From: Termitomyces sp. T153
Taxonomy: Eukaryota > Basidiomycota > Agaricomycetes > Agaricales > Lyophyllaceae
Assembly: GCA_018296165.2 (NCBI GenBank)
Contig: JACKQL020000013.1
Location: 496,001 to 560,000, forward strand
Direction of reading: 5' to 3'
DNA length: 64,000 nucleotides
A program made the position numbers and the translations under genes. This document shows, in pieces, positions 22,393-33,260 of the stretch (its first letter is position 1; every line of letters starts with the position of its first letter). Below the pieces are notes generated by a model, which searched no databases, was not told where the DNA came from, and saw nothing but the letters and a program-made list of their open reading frames with translations.

Positions 22393-23529
22393 GTGGGCAT
22401 GATCCCCTTGCACTGGCAACCGGACACTCAAAAGCATTCAGGACACTGATTGCTTGTGCGGATAGTCGGTGGGATGTGATCTGAACAGGTCCAAGGAGGT
22501 CCGGAGAAGTTGGATTGTGAGGAAATGGGACAGGCTTGGCGGGGTTCAGGCAGAAGACCGTAGGGGAGATTTGCAGATGCAAAGGGGTAGGAGGCTACAT
22601 GATCAATGGGAGCGGAGCCAGGGTTTGATGGAAGATCAATTGGGGTTGATGGAGTCTGGAACCAAGCAAAGAGTGAGGTTCAGATCCGGTGAAAAAGTGT
22701 TGGGGTTTGTAATCGTAATTGCGAAGTTTGTGAGGTCGTTAAGGTTGAGGAAGACTTGGGCACAACGGCTGGACAGAGTCACCAAGACAGCGTCAGATGA
22801 AATGAAATGGAGTTGAGATGGAACGAGAATAGATTCGAGCAGAGATATGAAACGATAATGAGAATGATAACAAAATGGAGACAAGACAAGACCAGGAGAC
22901 TGAGATAAGACCGGGAGACTGAGATAAGACCAGGAGACTGAGAGTAAGGAACACAAGACATGGAACACGGAACACGAGAAAGAAAACAATCAGACCATAG
23001 GTAACATTAACAATAGGTAGGTAATATCAAGACTAGAGTACGAAGAGCTACTCGACATCTTATATACTGACTACTGGAGAACTTTGGAGTATGTCGGCTG
23101 TGGTGGTGGGGCTTGGCAGAGCTCAATGGAGTTGGCGGGTGTCAGTTGTGATCAAGGGTCGGGCTGCATTGATATGTTGATGGGATCATTTGGAAATGTG
23201 GGTCACCCTGAGGTTGTTGTGACACTCCGGAATGGGTTGGAGGAGCCAGGGTGTTGAGTTGATGATGGGTGGCGAAGATTGGGAACAGCGGGGGTGGTTC
23301 TCAGGGTTCGGGAGATCCAGGGTAAGTGTCAGTGGCTGTGGGGAAGGCGTCGAAGTTGGCCAGGGGGCCATCAGAGTTAGCTGGGGAGGCGTCGGAGTTA
23401 GCCAAGGGTGTGTCGGGGCTGATCAAAATAGGTGTGGGGCATGGGCAGAAGTTCAGCGGAGCGTCGGGGTTTTTGGGGAATGGGAGGTTGCTGGACGACG
23501 TGTGGGGGTCCAGGGGATGGGTCATGACA
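22391..23529 (-). repeat. Truncated family 1 LTR inside the Gypsy element (copy g)
   Basis: Matches the LTR subtype of the non-autonomous element but lacks its first about 57 bp (plus-strand left end): homology begins at CTAGGTGGG. The right end is complete (GGTCATGACA at 23529). It cuts pol after codons for PGLKGL and cuts the antisense gene after KRRAS, so sequence between those two points has been lost. No matching target duplication can be found because the left end is missing. Confidence 0.8.
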
Positions 23530-24839
23530 GAGGCCTTTCAAGCCTGGAGGTAGGTCGAGTTTATAGGCGTGCGTGGAGACCTTCCAGAGGACTTTGAAAG
23601 GACTGAGGCACTTGTGGTCTAGTTTGATGGAGGGCCTCCGGGTCTTGAGGTTGCATCAATTGAGCCAAACCAAGGTGCTGGGAGGCCAGTCGGGGGTGGG
23701 GTCGCGTCGGCATCAGCATATTTGGAGTAGGCTCGATTGGCGGTGTTGATCTTGTTCCGGAGAAATTGGTGAAGGGATTGGAGGTCCTCAGCGACTTTGT
23801 AGGTGGCATGGGAGGGGATGTCCTTCAGGGACAGGGTGAGTCGGGGGTTATAGCCTTTGTTGGTGTAGAAGGGGGTGACTCTAGTGGTGGAGTGGGGCAT
23901 GTTGTTGTAGGTGAATTTAGTAAGGGGGAGTTCTGCGCACCAGTCGTTCTGTAAATAGTTAACGTATAGGCGGAGATACTGCTCCAGCATCTGGTTCACT
24001 TGTTCTGTTTGTCTGTTGGTCTCCGGGTGATAGGTGGTGGAGAGGTTGGTTTTGATCTCGAGTGCCCTGCATAGCAACTGCCAAAAGTGGGATACAAACA
24101 GGGGTCCGCAGTCGGAGACAATGTTGTCTGAGAGTCCATGCTTGGAGAATACATGTTCAAGAAATAGTTTGGCAAACTCCAGAGCATTGTTGGTGGTGTG
24201 GCAGGGGATGAAGAGGGCTTGCTTGGTGAGGCGGCAAACAATGACGAGGATTGTGTTAAAACCTTTGGAATTGGGGAGTTCAACGATATGATCCATCAAT
24301 AGGGAGGACCAGGGGCGGTGGCCAACAGGGAGGGGTTTCAACAATCTGTGGGGGTGGTGACAGGGTACCTTGGCCCAGAGGCAGGGTTCGCAGGCCCTTA
24401 CGTATTGCGTGACGTCCTTTTTCATTCCTGGCCAGAAGTAAGTCTGGGAGATAAGTTGAAGGGTCTTACGAATTCCTGGGTGCCCTCGGAGCTTATGGTC
24501 GTGGTGCTGCCGGAGTATGTTGAGGCAGATGGACTTGTGGTCCGGGGCATAAATTTGTCCACTCTGGAGCAGGAGGCGGTGGTCTGGAGACAGCAAAAAG
24601 GGGTTCCTGGCACTCGACTCTTCGGGGTTGTTGCGGGGGTTGTGCTGGGTGAAGAAGGAGTCCGGGGGTGAATTTCTGATTTGTTGGAGGATTCCTTCTT
24701 CATTTAAAATCAGCACGGCATGTAGATGTTTGGGGGGATTACCACTTGGTGGTTGAATGCATTCCGTTTGGCTTCGAATGACTTTTTCGGGTACACGTCG
24801 GATCTTCAAGTGAGAGCGTTGGGCTTCGTGCTGAGTCAC
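23530..24839 (-). pseudogene. pol: Gypsy family 1 integrase, C-terminally truncated
   Basis: A 406-codon open stretch (24839-23619). The zinc-binding part has HHDHKLRGHPGIRKT and CEPC (HHCC-type). The catalytic core shows MDHIVELP, VSDCGPLF and NRQTEQVNQ, with exactly 35 residues between the second aspartate and the glutamate (DX35E). It ends with GPFKVL-like text and LDLPPGLKGL, where Gypsy chromointegrases usually continue into a chromodomain. That end is removed by the LTR fragment at 23529. Integrase would join the cDNA to host DNA. The core residues look intact even though the enzyme is truncated. Confidence 0.85.
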
Positions 24840-26247
24840 CCAGGGCAGTAGTGGATGGTGAAGTCATACTCCGAGAGGGTTTTGGACCATTGGGCTTGGC
24901 GGCAGCTGAGCTGTTTTGTGGTTGTGAAGTATTGCAGGTTGTTGTGGTTGGAGTATACTTGGATGCAGTGTGGGGACCCCTCAAGGTAGGCCTGCCACTG
25001 ACGGAAGGCTTTGACAATCGCGAGGAGTTCTTTGTTGTAGATGTCATAGTTGAGTTCTGCTGGGATCATTGATCGGGTGTAGAAGGCGACGGGATGGAGA
25101 TCTTTGCCTCCCAAGTCCGACTGGGAGAGTATTCTGGCAATAGCATAGTTGGAGGCGTCGCACTCGAGCATGATTGGCAGGGAGGGGTCAAAATGGTGAA
25201 GGACCGGAGCAGAGGTGAAGGCCCTCTTCAGGAGGAGGAATACGCTCTGGCACTTGCTGTTCCAATCCCAAGGGGTGTCCTTCCGTGTGAGTCGGTTGGT
25301 GATCCCAGAGTAGTTGTCGATGAAATGGCGATAAAAGTTAGCAAACCCCAGGAATGACTGTACCTCCTTGACGTTCTGCGGCAGGGGCCAGTTGAGTACT
25401 GCGTCAACCTTGGCAGGGTCCATGTGCATGCCATCAGGGGTGACAACGACTCCAAGATATTTGACCTCCATCATGTGAAAGGAGCATTTCTCAGGTTTGG
25501 CGTGAAAGTGGTACTCTCAGAGTCGTTCTAAATGTGGCGGACGTGCTCCAGATGTTCCCTCAGCGAATTCGAGTAGATCAGGATGTCGTCCAGGTATACA
25601 ATAATGAAAACGTCATTCATGTCATGGAAGATGTCGTTCATGAAGTACTGGAAAGTGGCAGGGGAGTTAGTCATTCCAAAGGGCATTACGAGGTACTCAA
25701 AGAGGCCATAGCAGGTGCAAAAGGTGGTCTTCAATTCATGTCCCAGAGCGATCTGGACGTTGTTGTAGCCAGAGTGGAGGTCTATTTTTGTGTAAATCTT
25801 GGCACTGTGGAGACGATCAATGAGGTCTCCAATCAAGATGAGGGGATACCAGTTCTTTTTGGTGACTTTGTTGAGCCCCCGATAATCCACACAGAGTCGG
25901 AGGGACCTGTCCTTCTTCTTGGCGAACAGGACCAGAGTGCCGGTGGCGGAGATTGACGGGCATATGAAGCCCTTGCCAAGCATGTCATCAAGGTATTCCT
26001 TCAAGGCTCGGAGCTCGACCTTGGACATGTTGTAGATCTTGCCAAACGGGGGTGAGGTACCTTTCTCGAGGTCAATCTTGTGGTCGTAGGAGCAGTGCGG
26101 GGGAAGTTCTTTGGCACTCCCTTCAGAGAACATGTCAGCGAACTCATGATACTCTGGGGGAACTACTTCGGATAGGATCTGTTCCTCCGTCTTGCTCTCC
26201 GGCGCGGTGGTCCCTGTGCAGAGGTGCTCCTTGGGTAGGGCTGGCAT
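24836..26247 (-). pseudogene. pol: Gypsy family 1 reverse transcriptase and RNase H
   Basis: RT spans 26247-25528: after the leader EEQILSEVVPPEYHEFADMF come FGKIYNMS, LCVDYRGLNKVTKKN, TKIDLHSGYNNVQI and the active-site YLDDILIYS. A frame break and a TGA (25517-25519, CGA expected) separate it from RNase H (25474-24836). RNase H has FLGFANFYR, LECDASNYA and NKELLAIVKAF; its later aspartate reads Asn (YSNHNNL, versus YSDHNNL at about 60870 in another copy). RT copies element RNA into cDNA in cytoplasmic particles. The same TGA occurs in the copy at 60293-60295. Confidence 0.85.
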
Positions 26248-26399
26248 GATTTGTAGCTGGAAGGCGGGGGTGCCATCTTGTAGAAGGCGTGCAAAGGGAA
26301 TGGCGCCGATGATTTTAATGTTGAGGCTTCTGGGGTCGACGGAGTTGGACGTCAGAGTGGTAGCGGATGAGTCCAGAGTGGTGGCGGAGTTGGTCAGGG

Positions 26400-27000
26400 A
26401 CCTTGAACATCACTGGTCGGGGTACCGCGGCCCTTTGTATCGATTTCGGGGTATGTTGGGAGGCAGCCGTTGTAATGTGATGGAGGGTGACCGAGGCGGA
26501 GTGGCGTCTCCTTCGTCGTCGGGGTTGTCATCGGAGGTTGAGGGATTCTGGGTTGCTCCGGAGGTGCTGGCACTGGGATGGTGGACATCGGAGTCTGGGA
26601 TAGACTGGAGGTGGAGGTGGATGGTGGCCGCTAAACTTGCTTCGGGGCTGGGGAATTGCATGGTGAGGTCCTTCCAGTCGATGTCGGGGTTGATGTCTTG
26701 TAGCCACGGGAGCCTGAGCATGATTGGAGTTGGCGGGGGTAATTGGGTGACGAGGAGCCGGGCCTGAAACTGCAGGTCGTTGTCGAGGGTGAGGGTGTTG
26801 TCATGGTATTGAGTGATCCTTGTTGTGGTGGGGCTTCCATCGAAGAGTTGGAGCTCGAGGGGTCTGTTGAGGTCATTGTGCCAGAGGCCGAGCTGGTTAC
26901 TGACAAAGGTGCTGGAGGCGCTGCTGTCGACAAGGGCAGGAAATACCTTGGAAGGGTCGTCGAGTCAGACATTGATAATGAATGACCATGTGGATCTAGA
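26400..27000 (-). pseudogene. pol: Second retropepsin-like domain of family 1 pol
   Basis: Catalytic block PALVDSSASSTFVSNQLGL (Asp codon at 26936-26938), then LQLFDGSPTT and the C-terminal hydrophobic motif PIMLRLPWLQDINPDIDW. The order and spacing match an aspartic protease monomer of about 110 residues. The usual Asp-Ser/Thr-Gly reads Asp-Ser-Ser here and in the copy at 58885. A Ser/Pro-rich linker follows, ending NIPRNRYKGPRYPDQ. A similar domain lies directly upstream. Confidence 0.7.
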
Positions 27001-27640
27001 GTGGAGCCGTGGAGGAGTCCGGGGGTGGTCGATTGTGGCCTTGGAGTTCTCCGAGGAGGATGAGACATCAAAAGGTACCAGCCCGGAGTTGGTGGGGTTG
27101 TCCCGGTTGAGGCGGAGGGTGAGGCTGGGCCAGTCGACGTGGGGGTTAGTGGAACGGAGCCATGAGAATCCTAAGACGATGGGGGCAGAGGGGTGTAATT
27201 TAGTGATAAGTAGTCGGAGTTCTTGCTGTTGTCTGTTGGTGAAGGTCATGGTCGTTTCCAGGCAGTGTGTGATGTCTCCCGCTGGGGTGGGGTCTCCATC
27301 AAAAAGTTTGAGGGGGTCGGGGCGGGGAGGCGTCGGAGGGGGTGGGAAGCAAGCACTGCCAGGGATTCATTGATGAAGTTGTTGGTGGCGCTGCTGTCGA
27401 CTAGTGTGGGGACAGGGTTGGTGGTGAAGGGGAGAGTGGTGCGGAGGAGGAGGTTGGTGGATAAGTGGGAAGGGAGATGTACTGGGGGGTTGTCCGGGGC
27501 AAGTATTGTTGTGTGGAGGAGTAGGGCCGGGGCAGAGAAGACATCGGAGTCTGGTCCACAGTCTAGTGCATCTTCAAGACCTAAACTGCCAACTCGTTTT
27601 CTGTAAACTGGTAGTTACAGTCTTCTCCGTCGATCGTCTA
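27001..27640 (-). pseudogene. pol: First retropepsin-like domain of family 1 pol
   Basis: Catalytic block TLVDSSATNNFINESLAVL (Asp codon at 27396-27398), then LKLFDGDPTP and SAPIVLGFSWLRSTNPHVDW. This is the same layout as the second domain 460 bp further along. The copy at 58417 shows the same arrangement (LVDSRATDNFIDRSL). In known Gypsy elements a single protease domain cleaves the polyprotein. Stops and frame changes surround this one. Confidence 0.7.
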
Positions 27641-29018
27641 CATGGCGCGTCCCATCACCTGTTGTTTAGGACAACTGCAAATAAAGTGTCCCTGCTCACC
27701 ACATAGGATGCACGCACCCTCCTTCCATCATTTCTCCTGCGTTTCCTCTGGCACGTCGATCCATGGGCTATCCCGGATCCTGTTTGTGCATAAGGCTTCC
27801 TGGTTGTTGGCGGGGTCTGGAATGTTGTCGTGGTCATCGGGGTTGATGTGCAAGGGTTCCAGGGTTTCATGGAGGTCAGCAGCGTTGAGCTGGGCCTGCG
27901 GACATTGCCCCTGGAGTGGGTTGGTGCTGGTAATCCCTCAGCCTGAGGGAAAACAAGGTACGGAGTTGGCGGGGTTAGTGGGGATTGAGGACCAAATGCC
28001 GTTGGTTGCTCCGGCCTGCCAGTTGGTGTTACCGGAGGCATTCCAGGGGGTCTGGGGTGCTGTGTTTTTGCTGCGATCTTCCCAGTAACATTGGTCGACC
28101 TGGCTAATGAGTGCCTTGTACCCATCATAGGTGGTTTGCTTGGGTGTGAGGCGAAGGACATCCTTGATTTGTTGGGGCAGGGCGCGATGGAGGGCGAATC
28201 GGAGAGCACTGTAGTTCCAGCCAGTCTTGTAGGCTTCCCATTTGAACCATACAATAAAGGTTGTGAAGCGTTCGTTGTCACGCATTTGGAGGTTGAAGAG
28301 GTTTTCCTCTGCCTCCACTATAGTGTCAAAGATGCCGAACTTACTCGAGAATTCCTGGGTGAAAGCAAGCCAATTGGAGAGCACGGGGTTGTTGGGGTTG
28401 AACCAGAGTAGCGCGGTGTAATGATCAAAGGCGATACCCTGTAAATATGACGTGGCAAAGGCCACTCGTGAGCTCTCAAGTTGGAAGGTGATCGGCTTAG
28501 CTTGGAACATAGTCAGACACTGGGTTAGAAAGATTTGCCACTTTCAGGGGTCACAGCCAGTGAAGGTTTTGAGTTTCTGAATGTCAAGCTTACCCTCCCG
28601 GGCCAGTGCGTCCTGGATATTGTCCTGTGGATTTTGAGCTCAGGGCAGGGGTCTGGCATTGTAGTAGTAATAGTAGTTGTTCCTGTTTCTGTGCTGGAGG
28701 GGGGAAGTTGTCCATCGCTGGGCCCCATCCCCCAGGGAGTCCGCCGTTGGGTGGCCCTCCACTGGGGGGTTGACCCGCGTTGCCCAGGGCGGGCCCCGGG
28801 GCCCATCAAGGGGGTCCCCCAGGGGTGGGGGGTCCAAAATAATTTGCGTTGGTGGGAGGGTTAAGTAGCGGAGCGGGCGGGGGATGAGGATGGTTGGTAA
28901 GAAAGGGTGGTTGGGGTGCCCCAGGACCCGTGGGCTGTCGTGGGGGGACCGGGGCATTGGAACAGGGCGGAGGGGCATTGACACAAGGAGTGCAGAGGTC
29001 AAAGTGGGGGGGTCAGTC
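27641..29018 (-). pseudogene. gag: Gypsy family 1 gag: capsid core and zinc knuckle
   Basis: The capsid-like core is a 190-codon open stretch (28510-27938): FQLESSRVAFATSYLQG, WLAFTQEFSSKFGIF, ERFTTFIVWFKWEAYKTGWN, typical of retrotransposon gag. The nucleic-acid-binding CCHC knuckle CILCGEQGHFICSC (about 27675-27715) fits CX2CX4HX4C. Upstream (about 28666-28680) is a short run of CTA/CTG leucine codons that is greatly expanded in the copy at 57681. Frames change between the parts. Confidence 0.8.
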
Positions 29019-30086
29019 TCATGGAGGTCCATTGTGTGGGGCGTGCTCGTCAGCGGAGTTACCAGGCTCGTTGATGTAGGAGAGAGTCTGGTTGTCATCG
29101 TTGACATGTGGGGGTGGCTGTTGGGGGCAGGGTTCGGAGACGGCAGGCTGGTCCCAGATTTGGAAGGCGCTGGGGACAGAGTTGGCCTGAGGGTGAGCGG
29201 AGAGGGCCAAGGTATGGGCAGCTGGTTGGTCGAACAATCCCCCCGCAGGGTTGAGGTTCCTCAAGATGCTGGAGGCCATGTTGAGTTCTTCCTGCTGATG
29301 GGGAACAGAAGGCGGGGCTTCGCTTCGTGTTCCTGTGGGCTCCCCATGTTGCACATGGAAGGAGCGGGCAGAGTCTAGAGGGTCTTTGAAGGGGCGGGGG
29401 TTTGGGCTGGTGTGGATTTCTTCGACCAATGCGCAGAGTTCGTTCCATAAGTTATCGTCAAGGCCCAGGGTGCCTTGCGTAGTCTCCGGGAGGTTTCCTT
29501 GCAGATAGCACTTGTGGAAATCGAGGACTCGATCCACCCAGACTTCTGGAGTTGCAGAGGTGTCGGGGTAGCCTAGGTTGGTGAGGAGGGTGCAGGTGCA
29601 TCTTGTGAACTCCATGGGAGAGAGGCGGAGGAAGCGGAGGACTTCATTGCGTTGTTGGGCATAGACTTCGACCCTTTGCTGCCTAGGAGAAGGAGGGGCT
29701 TGGGCGGGGAACAGCATACGAGGGGGGGAATAATTGTCCATAGGCCCCGGAGAGGTCAGGGCTGCGGCGGGGACTGGGTATGCGTAGTAGTGGGTGGGGG
29801 GAAGGTGGGCAGGGTTGGGGGGTGCCACAGAATACCCCCCAGGGTACATGCAGGGGTTGTTGCCATCGGTGGAGAATGCGGGAGGGTGGCACTAGCCTGG
29901 AGGTATTCTCTGGCTGATGGAGGGGGCGTAGAACGCTGGGTTGGGGTCAGGGGTCCAGTGACGGGGAACATACTGATCTGTGAGAGGGCCTGGGTAGAAT
30001 GGGGCATAGGGGTTTTCCGGTACCAGTTGACCATAGATGTCGGTTAGGTAGCCGGCAGGGTTGTATGTGGGGTTATACGCAGACAT
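29019..30086 (-). pseudogene. gag: Gypsy family 1 gag N-terminus
   Basis: Start chosen at the ATG at 30086 (MSAYNPTYNP), 32 bp inside the LTR boundary, because the same start is conserved at 3292. A TAG at 29892-29894 after SISQRIPPG interrupts it. The same frame then stays open to 29019 (276 codons), rich in Pro, Tyr, Asn and Gln with helical text VYAQQRNEVLRFLRLSP. The N-terminal region of such Gag proteins helps particle assembly. Confidence 0.75.
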
Positions 30087-30105
30087 CAAGAACAGGGTAA
30101 GGGGC

Positions 30106-30117
30106 AGTCTTGATATT
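30106..30117 (-). other. Primer-binding site complementary to the element's own 5' end
   Basis: On the minus strand AATATCAAGACT lies one base inside the 5' LTR and is the exact reverse complement of the predicted transcript start at 30655-30666. This is the same arrangement as at 8711-8722. Confidence 0.7.
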
Positions 30118-30118
30118 A

Positions 30119-31058
30119 TGTCAGGTTCCACTAACAACGGGGGCTCAGCTACACTGGCAAGTCCTTACTAGGCAGACGCGATGTCCTGCGCTTATAACCA
30201 AGTGTCTGGTATTAACGCAGAGGGACTTGTGATGGGGAGCTAGGGGTGGTCCAAACAAGTCCGGAGTGGCTCGGGAGCATCTAAGATCAAGTATACTTGT
30301 TGTTGAACCTAGACGGGTGTCGGAGTAAGTTTGTGGGCATGCAATTAGAATGCAGGGTAATTGGAGGCTTTGCAGTTGATGAGGGCGGAGCCAGAGGTTT
30401 GACGGGAGATCACCAAGACGTGAGGTGTTCCTGGGCCGAGTGGGAGCAAGGTCCAGGGTTGTTGTAGGAATGTTTGGGTCATAGCACGTGCGTGGAGTTT
30501 GTACTGTTGTTGGAGATGAAAGGAACTTAGGAAGACAAAGGAACTATACATGGTCAAGACAAGGCGAGACAAGACAGAGAACAGAGATAGATTCAAAACT
30601 AAAAATAGAGACAGGGACAAGACGAAAGACAAGATATAGGAAACCGGTAAATGCAATATCAAGACTAAAGTACTAGGGGTTCTTCTACAACTTATATACC
30701 TACTACTGGGTGGCTCTGAAGGGCAGAGGATATGGCAGCGGCTTGACAGAACTGCGCGGAGTCAATGGTTGTTGGGTGCAATCTTGGAATGGGCCGCGGT
30801 GACATTCTGATGGGATCAGTTGGAAAGCAGATTGTTCTGGGGTCGGGGAAAGCCTTGGGAGTCCAGGGGAGTTCAGGGGATGCATCAACTGCTGCGGAGA
30901 AGGCGTTGGAGTTGATCAAGGAGCTGTCAGGGTCTGCCAAAGAAGTGTCAGAGTTGTCTGAAGTGGGCGTGGAGGGTGGGTGAGGGTTGGGGAGTTTGGC
31001 GGAGCATTGAAGGGGGGGGCTGGGGGTGGTGTCAGGGTCTAGGGAGCGGGTCATGACA
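30119..31058 (-). repeat. 5' LTR of full-length Gypsy element (copy f)
   Basis: 940 bp, the same length as the 3' LTR. Bordered on the right by the target duplication GATAT (31059-31063). Confidence 0.95.
30655..30698 (-). promoter_or_regulatory. LTR core promoter: TATA box and predicted transcript start
   Basis: On the minus strand TATATAA (30698-30692) is followed 32 nt later by AGTCTTGATATT (30666-30655), identical in spacing to 8004-8047. Confidence 0.65.
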
Positions 31059-32050
31059 GATATCTTCCTGAATCACTGGAATTCAAGGATCCCCACAATC
31101 TCAGTCAGTCAGAGCTGTTGTGCCTTCTGAAGTTCTAGAGAGATCATCAGGAAGAACATGGATCCAGTGATACCTTCTGGTAGAAGGTTTATGTCAACAA
31201 GAATAAGGACAGAGTTCCTGCTGAGTATAGCACTCATGCTGACCATGAAAAGAGGGCTGCTGCTGCAGCATAACATAAGGCAGCTTGAAAGAAAGAAGAA
31301 TGTCAGAGGAAACAAAAGCATGTTGGGTCATCCAATGGTGATCTGGCTGGCAAACCCACTAGCACTCTTGGCATTGCAGGCCAACCCAATCCATCTAGCA
31401 AACCTGGCATTGTAAGCCAACCAGATCTGTTGGGCAATCTGGCCAGCAATTTTGGTGCTGTAGAGCCAGATCTGTCCAGCAAACCTGGCACTGCACCCAT
31501 GTCTGATCTCCAAATAAGTCTTGAGATTGTCAACAATGTCACTATACAACAGCTTTGGCAAAGAGAATGGAATAACCTAGTAACTCCAATCAATGGCCCA
31601 GCAGATGGGTCTCCTTGTTATGCAGTCCTTAGATCTGTTCTTGAAATTCTCAACCAGAAAGAGGACACACATGAAACAGAAACAGAGGAAACACCATCTT
31701 ATTAACTGGCACATCAGAAGTGCAAGGCATCACCTGACCTGCTACCAATCATCTCAAAGAGATAAAGGAGATCTCAAGCAGAGAGATTGAAAGAGGATGC
31801 AGCTCATCACATCCAGGGATCTACAACTCCAACAAGAAGTAGTAATCACAACAAATCTACTTGAACAGCCTGGCATTGTTGATGGACTGCATATTCTGGC
31901 AAATTTCATTTTCTGTTGCTCCCAACAGATATATCTGGCACTACTTCCAGTAGGGCTTTCCAATAGTGCAGCCTGTCTGCTTGTAGCATATTGTTATTCC
32001 AGAAATGCTCAGTAGCTCCAATAAGGTTCAAACAAAAGACTTTGCAGGTG
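31059..32050 (+). pseudogene. Unrecognised gene, 3' part (split by Gypsy element)
   Basis: Continuation of the gene at 19031-20427. Plus-strand text includes a charged stretch near 31210-31300 (KEECQRKQKHVG), then an imperfect repeat built around QPDLLGNLAS and EPDLSSKPGTAP (31340-31500). A 91-codon open frame to 31705 includes MSDLQISLEIVNN and TETEETPSY. Several stops precede it. No family recognised. The repeat suggests a low-complexity linker. Confidence 0.45.
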
Positions 32051-32099
32051 TTAAACAAAAATAAAAAAAATTGGCATGGAACATAATAGACAATGCAAG

Positions 32100-32175
32100 G
32101 ACAGGGCATCAAACCCAAAACTTGCTGGTATGGAAAGCTTCAAAGCTTCAACAGGAATTCCACTACACCAGAGGA
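32100..32175 (-). repeat. tRNA-like SINE fragment 1
   Basis: Minus strand has an A-box-like TGGTGTAGTGG (about 32170-32160) and a B-box-like GGTTTGATGCC (32115-32105), the order of internal RNA polymerase III promoter boxes. Confidence 0.5.
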
Positions 32176-32249
32176 GGTGTTACACACATGCAATTGAAAA
32201 TAATTGTTTGTTAAAAAATTTACACCATATCTACATGGACATTGCCAGC

Positions 32250-32340
32250 TACAGGAGTCAAACCTGCAACCAACACAATACATTGATCAGACTGATGGAA
32301 GACTTCAAAGTTTGAAAGCCATTTCCACTAGACCATAGAC
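32250..32340 (-). repeat. tRNA-like SINE fragment 2
   Basis: A-box-like TGGTCTAGTGG (32335-32325) and B-box-like GGTTTGACTCC (32264-32254), one CG-to-TG change from the tRNA consensus GGTTCGACTCC. Confidence 0.5.
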
Positions 32341-32384
32341 ATGTGATGAAAAAGTATCATGGAATATGATTGATAATGCAAACA

Positions 32385-32456
32385 CTGGGGGTCAAATCCA
32401 GAGGTCATGGGGGATGGAAGGCTAACAAGCTTCAAATGCAATTCCACTACAGCAGA
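32385..32456 (-). repeat. tRNA-like SINE fragment 3
   Basis: Minus-strand CTGCTGTAGTGGAATTG (A-box region) and GGATTTGACCC (B-box region), in the same order as the neighbouring copies. Confidence 0.4.
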
Positions 32457-32564
32457 AAACTGTGCTTGGTTTAGTGACAATGCAGTATGAGATGTGTGAT
32501 GTAAAAATACAAAGTGTCAATGCAGTACCAAGGTCAAAAATACAAACAAGGTAGTAACATCAGC

Positions 32565-32642
32565 AGTTACAGGAGTTGAACCTGCAGCTGCCACATAACA
32601 TTGATACAAAGTGACAACACAGTACCAATACACCATGTTGCT
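32565..32642 (-). repeat. tRNA-like SINE fragment 4
   Basis: A-box-like TGGTGTATTGGTAC (32635-32622) and B-box-like GGTTCAACTCC (32582-32572). Closely similar to the copy at 38555-38628 beyond the Copia element. Confidence 0.55.
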
Positions 32643-32739
32643 GTTGCAATCTTATTATATTTATTACACAACAAACAAAAATGCCATGTACTTCCTTTAT
32701 CAAGAATGCAAAAACCATATTCCACAATGATTATTTCCA

Positions 32740-32815
32740 ACTGCAGGAGTCAAACCTGCAGCTACTACATGGGATTGAAACAAAGTGTCAACACAATAGC
32801 AGTAGATCACATTGC
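32740..32815 (-). repeat. tRNA-like SINE fragment 5
   Basis: B-box-like GGTTTGACTCC (32756-32746) and a weaker A-box region (GTGATCTACTGCTATTG). Similar to copies 4 and 6. Confidence 0.45.
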
Positions 32816-32885
32816 CATTGTAATAGCATTGTATTTTAGGCATCCTGTTCAATGAGACAACTTGCACATGTTCAACAAAAAGTTA

Positions 32886-33156
32886 TGTTGAGAGGAGATC
32901 ATGGCATGCATCACACTTGACACATGACTGAACACTGCTGCTGCAGAGGGAAAATAAGGAACTATATAGTTTGGAAGGATAAGGATGGAACTGGGACTCA
33001 GATAGCCTCAGTTGTTTGATACAACTGACTGAGGTATGTCTGAGTCCCCTAATAGTTATTACAACCCAACTAACAATACTATAGTATTTGTATCTAACAG
33101 GTAAACATAGCCAATACAGTCATTTGATACAACTGACTGAGTATTTGTATCTAACA
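32886..33156 (+). repeat. Copia 5' LTR
   Basis: TGTTGAGAGGAG...GTATCTAACA, 271 bp, with an internal direct repeat of CATTTGATACAACTGACTGA-type text and the TTGTATCTAACAGGT sequence twice (about 33089 and 33145). Confidence 0.9.
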
Positions 33157-33260
33157 GGTTATTGGCCCCATGCCATTCAGTAGTGACTCAGAAATTTTTT
33201 TTCTACCATTGAACCACTAAAAAGACCTACCAAAAAACTGAAATCAGACCTGACCCAAAA

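Larger units (their letters stand above)
20433..31058 (-). mobile_element. Full-length Ty3/Gypsy family 1 retrotransposon
   Basis: A 10,626-bp insertion with two 940-bp LTRs (3' LTR 20433-21372, 5' LTR 30119-31058) and target duplications GATAT at 20428-20432 and 31059-31063. It has a self-priming type primer site (30106-30117), a polypurine tract (21373-21384), gag, tandem protease domains, RT, RNase H and integrase on the minus strand, and an antisense Zn2Cys6-like gene next to the 3' LTR. A truncated LTR (22391-23529) replaces the end of pol and the end of the antisense gene. Gag and pol are split by stops and frameshifts, so it is no longer autonomous. It keeps many CG sites and is relatively young. 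Confidence 0.92.

Noticed and set aside
32100..32830. Functional tRNA genes
   Set aside because: A- and B-box-like motifs are present but no clean acceptor or anticodon stem pairs can be formed and spacings vary, so they are repeat fragments.
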